Shown: positions 1-5,215 of the stretch, one piece after another
Layout: each line of letters opens with the position of its first letter
How positions within the stretch are numbered: the first letter of the stretch is position 1
From: JBKEDF01 sp047975325
GTDB taxonomy: Bacteria > Pseudomonadota > Alphaproteobacteria > Rhodobacterales > Rhodobacteraceae
Direction: 5' to 3'
Assembly (NCBI GenBank): GCA_047975325.1
Contig: JBKEDF010000083.1
Span: forward strand, 1-5,215
Length of the DNA stretch: 5,215 nucleotides
Made by a program: the position numbers and the translations under genes
Notes under the pieces: model-generated
What the model saw: only the letters and a program-made list of their open reading frames with translations
What the model was told of the DNA's origin: nothing
The model's database searches: none

Positions 1-69
1 TTGTGACATTCTTCCGGAAAACACTTCCAACAAAATGGACGACGTTCCGCGACAAGGTGTCAGATAACT

Positions 70-99
70 TCCGAATCATGTCGCACGACGGATTTCGGA
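70..99. repeat. Nested inverted repeat downstream of anmK
   Basis: TCCGAATC (70-77) pairs with GATTTCGGA (91-99) with one bulged base. Inside it GTCG (80-83) mirrors CGAC (86-89), extending the stem. It lies about 90-120 nt past the anmK stop. No T-run follows on either strand, so it is not a standard intrinsic terminator. It could be a 3'-end stabilising hairpin of the operon transcript or a protein-binding site. Which of these, if either, cannot be told from sequence alone. Confidence 0.45.
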
Positions 100-122
100 T
101 TCTGGAGTGAGCGCGGTATAAT
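94..122 (+). promoter_or_regulatory. Possible sigma70-like promoter facing the operon's 3' end
   Basis: A perfect TATAAT lies at 117-122. TTCGGA at 94-99 sits 17 nt upstream and matches the -35 consensus at 3 of 6 positions. The spacing is ideal but the -35 box is poor, and AT-rich stretches produce TATAAT by chance. No convincing plus-strand gene follows; a transcript starting near 129 would run antisense to anmK. The -35 box overlaps the right arm of the 70-99 inverted repeat, where a regulator could act. Confidence 0.25.
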
Positions 123-189
123 AAAACTTTCACATCATGAATAACGCTTTAGAAATATCCTAATTGCCAAACTCCGCGATATGATTGCG

Positions 190-1332
190 TCAGTCCGGGG
201 TATTTGTCGGGCGGTGACGTGCGATCCGGCCGCCGGGTATCGGGCCAGCTACGCCAGTGGTTGTCGGGAAGCTCTGGGGCAGGCCTCGCAGGCTGCGCAG
301 GGCAAGAAAGGCGAAACATTCTGCCTCAATCGCATCGCCACGCCAGCCTGCGGCTTCGGCGGGATCAACCTTTATGTCAGCACGCGCGGCCAATTCTGCC
401 ATCAGGGCCGGGTTGTGGCGCCCGCCACCGGTGACGATCAAGCAATCGGGCCGTTGCGGCAGAATATCCAGCCCGGCCCCGACGGCCGCTGCGGAAAAGG
501 CGGTCAGCGTTGCGGCACCGTCCTCGGTTGATAAGCCGGATACCCAGTCATATCCGAAATCAAAGCGGTCAAGCGATTTCGGATAAGGTTGCACCAGATA
601 GGGCAGGGAGGAGAGCCGCCTTGTCAGCAGTGCCTCATCCACGCGGCCCTTCCGTGCCAGGGCGCCGTCGCGATCCATGCGCCCCATGCCGCGGCTGTGG
701 ATGAAATCATTGATAGGGGCATTGGCAGGGCCGGTATCGAAAGCAGCAACCACGCCGTCCTTTCCCCGCCAGGTAATGTTGCCGATCCCGCCGAGATTCA
801 GCACCGCCGCATTATCGGAGGTTTCGATCCCTTCCAGCAGCGCGGCATGGTAGATTGCCGATAATGGCGCGCCCTGACCTCCGGCGGCGATATCGGCGGA
901 ACGGAAGTCATAAACGACATCCACGCCGGTTATCCGGGCCATCAGCGCCCCATCCCCCAATTGTCGTGTGGCGCCGATCCGGCCCCGGACCGGTGCGCGG
1001 TGCAGGACGGTCTGTCCGTGAAAGCCGATAACGCCAATATCCTGGGGACGAAAACCGGCCTTGTCGATCACCTGAACGACGGCATGGGATTGCGCTTCGG
1101 TCAGGGCGGCTTCGGCACGGGCGAAGATTTCCGGCTCCGGCCCCTGGAAATTCCAGTCCAGCGCTGCCGACAGGGCCTCTTGCAGCATCCCGTTGATATG
1201 GGTTGGGTAAGGAAGGAGCTCATAGGGGCCGAATTCTTCAACCCGTTCCCCGTCGGAACGGATCAGTGCCACATCTATATTGCCGTCAAGCACTGTTCCG
1301 GTCATCAGGCCCACAGCCCATTGCGGTTTCAT
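190..1332 (-). CDS. anmK: Anhydro-N-acetylmuramic acid kinase AnmK
   Basis: AnmK opens the 1,6-anhydro bond of anhMurNAc and phosphorylates it with ATP, giving MurNAc-6-P for MurQ. The protein is 380 aa; E. coli AnmK is 369. Motifs of this ASKHA-fold kinase are GLMTGTVLDGNIDVAL (8-23), phosphate loop; VIGFHGQTVLH (101-111); RQLGDGALMA (123-132); YDFRSADIAAGGQGAPL (141-157), substrate site; NLGGIGNITW (179-188); AFDTGPANAPINDF (197-210); PKSLDRFDF (251-259); DGAATLTAFSA (271-281); VTGGGRHNP (300-308); and GDAIEAECFAFLALR (332-346). Many AnmKs read GTSxDG and GPGN where this one reads GTVLDG and GPAN. I recall the same form in rhizobial AnmKs, so I read this as a lineage marker rather than decay. 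The ATG at 1332 follows nagA by 40 nt, with a purine run (GGGGGTAGGGA) just upstream as a loose ribosome-binding site. It is the last gene of the operon in view. Confidence 0.96.
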   Translation of the reverse strand: MKPQWAVGLMTGTVLDGNIDVALIRSDGERVEEFGPYELLPYPTHINGMLQEALSAALDWNFQGPEPEIFARAEAALTEAQSHAVVQVIDKAGFRPQDIGVIGFHGQTVLHRAPVRGRIGATRQLGDGALMARITGVDVVYDFRSADIAAGGQGAPLSAIYHAALLEGIETSDNAAVLNLGGIGNITWRGKDGVVAAFDTGPANAPINDFIHSRGMGRMDRDGALARKGRVDEALLTRRLSSLPYLVQPYPKSLDRFDFGYDWVSGLSTEDGAATLTAFSAAAVGAGLDILPQRPDCLIVTGGGRHNPALMAELAARADIKVDPAEAAGWRGDAIEAECFAFLALRSLRGLPQSFPTTTGVAGPIPGGRIARHRPTNTPD

Positions 1333-1372
1333 TCCCTACCCCCGTTCAAACCAGAAAACGCGCATTGCCTTG

Positions 1373-2509
1373 TCAGAACAATTCACCATCCACACAAACC
1401 GCCTGAGGTCGCAACCCCGCGTCAAGCAAGGTCAGCCCGGCGCGTTTGCCCGCTGCGATGGTGCCTATGTCACCGTCCAGCCGCATGGCGCGCGCTGGGG
1501 TCAGTGTGGCCATGCGGATCGCATCAGTAAGCGAACAGCCCGAAAGCGTGGTCATCCGTGTGACGCAGTCGATCATTGAAATATCGGCCCCGGCCAAAGT
1601 ACCGCCCGGTCCTGTCAGCCGTCCCTGATCGCGGATAATCTCCGTGCCCAGCAAGGTGAATGAGGTCATATCCGTTCCCAGCGGGCTCATGGCATCGGTT
1701 ACAAGAAAAAGTCTGTCCGGCCCCAAGGTGGCGAAGGCGTTCCGGATATTGGCTGGGTGGACATGATGGCCATCGGGGATGATCCCGGCAAAAAGCCCCT
1801 CCAGCGCCATTGTGGCCCCGACCAGCCCGGGCGCACGCCCGGTCATCTGGCTCATGGCGTTGAACAGGTGGGTAACCCCACGCAGCCCCGCAATCCGTGC
1901 CGCATCGACCTGTTCGAAACTGGCTTCGGAATGTCCCGCAAAGGGCAGGACCCCCGCCTGTGCGAGCCGGGCAATGCCATCGGGCCCGCTTTCCTCTGGC
2001 GCCAGGGTTACCATCAATGGCAGATCCGCAGCGCAGAGTGCCCCGAAATCGGCCTCCTCTGCCTTGCGGATTGCGGCGGCGGGGTGGATGCCGGGGCGCA
2101 GGGGGGACAGGAACGGCCCTTCCAGATGCAGACCCACAATGCCCGGAACCGTATCAATGGCGACCTGCGCAGTGGCAATTGCAAGCTGATAGCGCCGATC
2201 AAAATCGGTGATGAACGTTGGCAGAAACCAGGCCGTCCCCCCCTTGCGCAGCGCCTGGGCCATGATGCGCAACCCGTCCAGATCCGGCTGATCGTTGAAC
2301 AGTACCCCACCCGCCCCGTTTATCTGCAAATCGATGAAACCGGGGGTGACGATTTCCGCATCAGCCAGAATCGGCATTTCCGGCGCATCCGTGAAAGGCA
2401 GCACCGCCGCGATACGCCCCGCTTCGATGATGATTGCCTGATCGGGTAACGGTTCCGTCCCTGTCCCGTCATAAAGGGTGCGGGCGCGCAGGACCTTCCT
2501 ATTGGCCAA
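1373..2509 (-). CDS. nagA: N-acetylglucosamine-6-phosphate deacetylase NagA (TTG start)
   Basis: NagA deacetylates GlcNAc-6-P to glucosamine-6-P, the substrate of NagB. It is an amidohydrolase-fold metalloenzyme. Starting at the TTG at 2509 gives 378 aa, close to the 382 of E. coli NagA, and the sequence begins MANRKVLRARTLYDG, as the family should. Motifs are PGFIDLQINGAGG (56-68); HLEGPFLSP (128-136) with metal ligand Glu130; AGHSEAS (191-197) with His193; THLFNAMS (213-220) with His214; DGHHVHP (246-252), where His249 should bind substrate; and LVTDAMSPLG (269-278) with catalytic Asp272. GGTLAGADISM (302-312) and TPARAMRL (337-344) complete the barrel. The only in-frame ATG codons lie 19-28 residues upstream, inside nagB, and would add unrelated residues. 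GGAGG (2519-2523) sits 9 nt before the TTG. Overlap with nagB suggests coupled translation. Confidence 0.94.
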   Translation of the reverse strand: MANRKVLRARTLYDGTGTEPLPDQAIIIEAGRIAAVLPFTDAPEMPILADAEIVTPGFIDLQINGAGGVLFNDQPDLDGLRIMAQALRKGGTAWFLPTFITDFDRRYQLAIATAQVAIDTVPGIVGLHLEGPFLSPLRPGIHPAAAIRKAEEADFGALCAADLPLMVTLAPEESGPDGIARLAQAGVLPFAGHSEASFEQVDAARIAGLRGVTHLFNAMSQMTGRAPGLVGATMALEGLFAGIIPDGHHVHPANIRNAFATLGPDRLFLVTDAMSPLGTDMTSFTLLGTEIIRDQGRLTGPGGTLAGADISMIDCVTRMTTLSGCSLTDAIRMATLTPARAMRLDGDIGTIAAGKRAGLTLLDAGLRPQAVCVDGELF

Positions 2510-3278
2510 GATGGATTTCCTCCCCTTGCGGATGGACGACTTCGTAGTAGTCCCGCAGCTTGAGGCAGGCGGCGGATTCCTCATCAAGGACAATGGTTGC
2601 GCGTGGATGAAATTGCAGCGCGGAGGCAGGACAGAAGGCGCTTACCGGTCCTTCGATCATTGCCTCTGCCGCGGCGGCCTTGGCGGAACCGACAGCCAGC
2701 AACAGGATTTCCCGGGCGAAGGTGATTGTCCGGATACCCATGGTGATCGCATAGCGGGGGACGGTTTCATCCGGGCCAAAGAAGCGGGCATTATCGTTGC
2801 GCGTCTTTTGCGTCAGCGTCTTGATCCGGGTCGGGGAGCCGAGGCTGGATCCCGGCTCATTGAACCCGATATGGCCGTTGGCGCCAAGCCCAAGCAGTTG
2901 CAGGTCGATCCCGCCGGCGCGGGTGATGAGTGTTTCATAGGCACCCGCCTCGGCCTCGGGGTTGCTGGCCGCACCATGGGGAAGATGTGTCTTCGCCGGG
3001 TCGAAATCCAGATGGTCAAACAGATGCCGCCGCATATAGCTGCGGTAGGATTGCGGATGTTCCGGCGCCAGTCCGACATATTCATCCAGGTTGAAGGTGG
3101 TAACCCGGGAAAAGGAACATCCACCCGGTTTATCGGCCAGCGCGGCATAGACGGGTTCCATCGTGCCGCCGGTTGCCAGGCCCAGCACTGTGTCAGGTTT
3201 GCGGGTCACTGCCGCGCGCAGGGCTGCAGCGGTGCGGGTGATGGCTTTGGCCTTGTCGGGGAAAATCAGGACTTTCAT
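2499..3278 (-). CDS. nagB: Glucosamine-6-phosphate deaminase NagB
   Basis: NagB converts glucosamine-6-P to fructose-6-P and ammonia, feeding recycled amino sugars into glycolysis. The protein is 259 aa; E. coli NagB is 266. Motifs in order are LGLATGGTMEPVY (32-44), the phosphate-binding loop; TFNLDEYVGL (61-70) with Asp65 matching catalytic Asp72; and LGANGHIGFNEPGSS (131-145) with His136 and Glu141 matching His143 and Glu148. Asn134 replaces E. coli Asp141, as in Bacillus-type enzymes. TRIKTLT (150-156) keeps the Arg and Lys that bind the allosteric activator GlcNAc-6-P in E. coli (Arg158, Lys160), and Tyr244 may match Tyr254. The ATG at 3278 begins a normal NagB N-terminus, but the 52-nt gap after murQ holds no good Shine-Dalgarno sequence and no recognisable promoter. 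The 3' end overlaps the nagA start by 11 nt and carries its ribosome-binding site. Confidence 0.96.
   Translation of the reverse strand: MKVLIFPDKAKAITRTAAALRAAVTRKPDTVLGLATGGTMEPVYAALADKPGGCSFSRVTTFNLDEYVGLAPEHPQSYRSYMRRHLFDHLDFDPAKTHLPHGAASNPEAEAGAYETLITRAGGIDLQLLGLGANGHIGFNEPGSSLGSPTRIKTLTQKTRNDNARFFGPDETVPRYAITMGIRTITFAREILLLAVGSAKAAAAEAMIEGPVSAFCPASALQFHPRATIVLDEESAACLKLRDYYEVVHPQGEEIHLGQ
2519..2524 (-). promoter_or_regulatory. Shine-Dalgarno sequence deciding the nagA TTG start
   Basis: On the minus strand this reads GGGAGG, followed after 9 nt by TTG at 2509. It is the only strong ribosome-binding site in the nagB/nagA junction. It lies within the last codons of nagB (the Gly-Glu-Glu region of its C-terminus). 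It supports the TTG start over the distant upstream ATG codons. Confidence 0.75.
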
Positions 3279-3330
3279 GGTGTTTTGTTCTGCCAGGCTT
3301 GTGTTGGTAAAGCATTGGCCGTGTCATGTG

Positions 3331-4209
3331 TCAGTTCAGGGCGATGTGCAACCTGTTGTCGTTTTGGGAAAGCCGCCTGCTGGCTTCTTCGGCAGAAATA
3401 TCGAGCAGCACCATCAGGACGGCACATTTGATATTTCCGCCCGATGCCTCAAGCGTCCTCGCGGCCTCGTCTTGGGAGCAATCCGTCAGGTCCGCCACCA
3501 TTTCGATGGCACGTTTCTGCAGCTTTGCATTGGTCGGGCGCATTTCCACCATACGGCCCTGAAAAACATGGCCAAGGCGGATGAAAATACCGGTGGACAA
3601 GCAGGTAAGGAGCGCCTTTTGTGCAGTGCCTGCCTTCATCCGGGTGGATCCGGCCAGTACCTCGGCCCCGGTTGCGGCCACCAGTGTGATTTCCGCGATA
3701 TCGCTGACCTGAGCATTGGGGTTGTTTGTGACGGCGATGGTCAGCGCATCCCGTACCCGGCCATGGGAAAGGGCGGAAAGGACAAAGGGCGTCCTGCCCG
3801 AAGCCGCGATGCCGATCACGACATCACGTGGCGAAAGTCCGATCTGCTCCAGCTCCGCCAGGGCCGCTTTTTTATTATCTTCGGCACCCTCGACGGCCTC
3901 GGCATAGGCTCTGGGTCCGCCTGCCATGATCGAAATCGCCCGTTTGCGGGGAAAGCCGAATGTTGGTGACAGTTCCGCGGCATCCAGCGCACCGATCCGT
4001 CCCGAGGTTCCCGCACCCACATAGATCAGCCGTCCGCCATCTACGATTCGGGCGGCGGCGGCATCAATGGCCCGGGCAAGTTGCGGTCGGGTTGCGTGAA
4101 TGGCGGCAATGGCTGCCAGTTGCCCTTCGAGCATGGCGTCGACGATTTCCTCGGTCGGCCAGCTTTCGAGCCCCTTGAAACGTCGGGCTGCGGTTTCGGT
4201 GGTGCTCAT
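3331..4209 (-). CDS. murQ: N-acetylmuramic acid 6-phosphate etherase MurQ
   Basis: MurQ cleaves the D-lactyl ether of MurNAc-6-P to give GlcNAc-6-P and D-lactate in the cytosol, a step of peptidoglycan recycling. The protein is 292 aa; E. coli MurQ is 298. The SIS-fold core is clear: GGRLIYVGAGTSGRIGALDAAE (from residue 58), GIAASGRTP (133-141) and GAEVLAGSTRMKAGTAQK (181-198). Glu79 (in DAAE) and Glu110 (in VEGAED) align with the E. coli catalytic pair Glu83 and Glu114. The C-terminal helical part holds GGNIKCAVLMVL (257-268). The ATG at 4209 is well placed: AAGG (4216-4219) lies 6 nt upstream and the start overlaps the kinase stop as ATGA, which implies translational coupling. The N-terminus (TETAARRFKGLESWPT) differs from the enterobacterial TEGxN form; I take this as a lineage variant. 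The gene next to anmK supports a MurNAc-6-P rather than a glucokinase-regulator role. Confidence 0.95.
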   Translation of the reverse strand: MSTTETAARRFKGLESWPTEEIVDAMLEGQLAAIAAIHATRPQLARAIDAAAARIVDGGRLIYVGAGTSGRIGALDAAELSPTFGFPRKRAISIMAGGPRAYAEAVEGAEDNKKAALAELEQIGLSPRDVVIGIAASGRTPFVLSALSHGRVRDALTIAVTNNPNAQVSDIAEITLVAATGAEVLAGSTRMKAGTAQKALLTCLSTGIFIRLGHVFQGRMVEMRPTNAKLQKRAIEMVADLTDCSQDEAARTLEASGGNIKCAVLMVLLDISAEEASRRLSQNDNRLHIALN

Positions 4210-5215
4210 TTGATGCCTTGTCCTTTGGCCCGGGCCATTTCGGCGGCATGAAGCGCCGCATCGATCCGGGGAAATGCCAGGTTGTTCCTTGTCAATTCAT
4301 GTTCGATAACGGAACGGATCGAAGGATCAAGGGCCAATACACCACCGATGAAGGCAAGGGGGGCTGTTCCGCAGCGCCTGATCAATGCTGTGCCTAGCCT
4401 GGCAAGTTCCCTTCCGGCCTGTTCCAGGATCCCGGCAGCCAGGGTGTCACCCTTTCTTGCTGCGCTGGCCACGGCCACGGCAAGCATGCCGATCTGGCCC
4501 CGATCCCGGCCATATATGTAGGCACGGGCGGTGTCGCGATCATCGCCGCCCATCGCCTTGAAGATGGAAGCGGCCAGAACCTCTGCGCCCAGGGCGGTGC
4601 CATGTTCATCAATCAGCCGATAGACCTGATCCAAAGCGCGCAGCGCAATCCAGGCACCTGAGCCGCCATCATCGACAAGAATCCCCCGTCCGCCGACGAT
4701 GGTTACCTTTTCATCCTCGCCGATCGATACCCCGATTGATCCGGTCCCCGCCGAAACGAGATGCCCATGTCCTTTGGGAAAGGCGGCATGCCAGCCAAGG
4801 ATCATATCGTTGCTGTAGGAATATTGTGCGGGGGTGAGGCCAAAGGTCTCCTGCATGGCGTTCTCAACCTGCCTGTGACGCGAAAATCCCACACCCGTGA
4901 TGCCCAGATGGGCAAAGGATATTTGTCCCGGCAGTGCATTTCCGACCATGGTCAGGGCACGGGTGAAGGTCGTCAGGCTTGCGGTATCATAGATCAGCCC
5001 CGTTGCACCATCGGCGACACCTCGACCCAGGAGGCAACCATTGCTGTCCAGAACCACCCATCGGGTCGCCGTGCCGCCGACATCCATGCCAAGATAGTGA
5101 TCCAACCGCGTTGTGCCTTCGATGAAACCTGTGCAAAACCATGCAGGTTTGCGGGAATTGGCAATCGCCGTGCCAACGACTACCGCATGGGTTTCAAAGG
5201 TCAAGGCACGCCCCG
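4206..5215 (-). CDS. NanE-like epimerase C-terminus fused to BadF/BcrA-family N-acetylhexosamine kinase (5'-partial)
   Basis: The reading frame is open to the right edge, so the N-terminus is missing. Residue numbers here count from the TTG at 5204. Seen: residues 1-30 carry HAVVVGTAIANSRKPAWF, which resembles the C-terminal phosphate-binding strand and helix of NanE (ManNAc-6-P 2-epimerase; usual form VVVGSAITRP followed by an aromatic helix). After a linker of about 7 residues comes a complete ASKHA-fold kinase. It has phosphate-1 loop YLGMDVGGTATRW (37-49), SND (131-133, Asp133 possibly the catalytic base), phosphate-2 loop SAGTGSIGVSIG (151-162), VDDGGSGAWIALRAL (177-191), and adenosine-site AFIGGVL (284-290). 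The DDGGSGAW block marks the BadF/BadG/BcrA/GlcNAc-kinase family, and the ROK zinc-cysteine motif is absent. Inferred role: cytosolic kinase for ManNAc and/or GlcNAc, coupled to epimerisation to GlcNAc-6-P. The substrate is not certain. The stop codon overlaps the murQ start by 4 nt. An internal TTG at 5105 could also start a free kinase, but no stop codon separates the two parts. Confidence 0.8.
   Translation of the reverse strand, partial: GRALTFETHAVVVGTAIANSRKPAWFCTGFIEGTTRLDHYLGMDVGGTATRWVVLDSNGCLLGRGVADGATGLIYDTASLTTFTRALTMVGNALPGQISFAHLGITGVGFSRHRQVENAMQETFGLTPAQYSYSNDMILGWHAAFPKGHGHLVSAGTGSIGVSIGEDEKVTIVGGRGILVDDGGSGAWIALRALDQVYRLIDEHGTALGAEVLAASIFKAMGGDDRDTARAYIYGRDRGQIGMLAVAVASAARKGDTLAAGILEQAGRELARLGTALIRRCGTAPLAFIGGVLALDPSIRSVIEHELTRNNLAFPRIDAALHAAEMARAKGQGIK
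4216..4226 (-). promoter_or_regulatory. Shine-Dalgarno region of murQ
   Basis: The minus strand reads AAAGGACAAGG, with two purine cores (AAAGGA and AAGG). The nearer core ends 6 nt before the ATG at 4209. It lies inside the 3' end of the kinase gene, which fits coupled translation through the ATGA overlap. Confidence 0.65.

Larger units (their letters stand above)
1..189. other. Non-coding flank downstream of anmK
   Basis: This stretch is visibly richer in A and T than the genes and has no plausible coding frame. It contains a short palindrome TTCCGGAA (12-19), GACA-AGG-TGTC (51-61), the nested inverted repeat at 70-99 and the TATAAT at 117-122. I see no intrinsic terminator with a T-run for the operon, no tRNA and no insertion-sequence end. 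It may hold the regulatory region of a gene to the left of the window. Confidence 0.6.

Noticed and set aside
141..170. Minus-strand promoter TTGGCA - 18 nt - CGTTAT in the left flank
   Set aside because: The -35 is good but the -10 matches consensus at only 3 of 6 positions, and no downstream gene is visible to support it.
1..189. Intrinsic terminator for the operon
   Set aside because: Hairpin candidates exist, but none is followed by a T-run on the minus strand.
181..531. Plus-strand open frame of 116 codons downstream of the TATAAT
   Set aside because: It follows the candidate promoter but is antisense to anmK and looks like a shadow of it. No family resemblance or Shine-Dalgarno sequence was seen.
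1757..2449. Plus-strand open frame of 230 codons opposite nagA
   Set aside because: It is antisense to nagA metal-site motifs and its translation shows no domain.
2510..2593. 28-residue N-terminal extension of NagA from the ATG at 2593
   Set aside because: The residues (PPPASSCGTTTKSS and so on) are the nagB 3' end read in another frame and have no NagA counterpart. The TTG at 2509 with GGAGG fits better.
2478..3431. Plus-strand open frame of 317 codons opposite nagB
   Set aside because: It lies wholly antisense to a well-supported nagB and the ends of nagA and murQ. Its translation is Gly/Arg-rich, resembles no family, and is typical of antisense frames in GC-rich DNA.
3163..3969. Plus-strand open frame of 268 codons opposite murQ
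   Set aside because: It is antisense to murQ with its clear SIS motifs, and shows no recognisable domain or ribosome-binding site.
1..5215. Mobile element, CRISPR array, tRNA or rRNA
   Set aside because: No terminal repeats, spaced repeat units, transposase motifs or RNA gene signatures were seen. The window is an ordinary metabolic operon.

Overview
The window looks like a GC-rich bacterial chromosome segment, most likely from an alphaproteobacterium. The best clue is the AnmK protein. Its ATP-loop motif (GLMTGTVLDGNIDVAL) and FDTGPANAPINDF motif match, from memory, the rhizobial/rhodobacterial form of the enzyme rather than the enterobacterial one. I cannot assign a genus.

Layout: five genes all lie on the minus strand, so transcription runs from right to left. 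They are packed like one operon. From the right edge they are: (1) the end of a NanE-like epimerase fused in frame to a BadF/BcrA-type sugar kinase (4206 to beyond 5215), with its 5' part outside the window; (2) murQ, overlapping it by 4 nt (ATGA); (3) nagB, after a 52-nt gap; (4) nagA, overlapping nagB by 11 nt and most plausibly starting at TTG; (5) anmK, after a 40-nt gap. Positions 1-189 beyond anmK are non-coding and visibly AT-richer. They hold a nested inverted repeat and a sigma70-like promoter pointing towards the operon's 3' end.

How the genes work together: this is amino-sugar salvage and cell-wall recycling that converges on GlcNAc-6-phosphate. AnmK turns 1,6-anhydroMurNAc into MurNAc-6-P, and MurQ removes the lactyl ether to give GlcNAc-6-P. 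The fusion protein probably phosphorylates an N-acetylhexosamine (ManNAc and/or GlcNAc), and its NanE part would convert ManNAc-6-P to GlcNAc-6-P. NagA deacetylates GlcNAc-6-P to GlcN-6-P, and NagB deaminates and isomerises that to fructose-6-P plus ammonia. No transporter, NagZ, amidase, sialate lyase or regulator is visible; these may lie to the right of the window or elsewhere.

The genes belong to known families. The most unusual item is the apparent NanE-BadF kinase fusion. The characterised bifunctional NanE/NanK enzymes I know of carry a ROK-family kinase instead.
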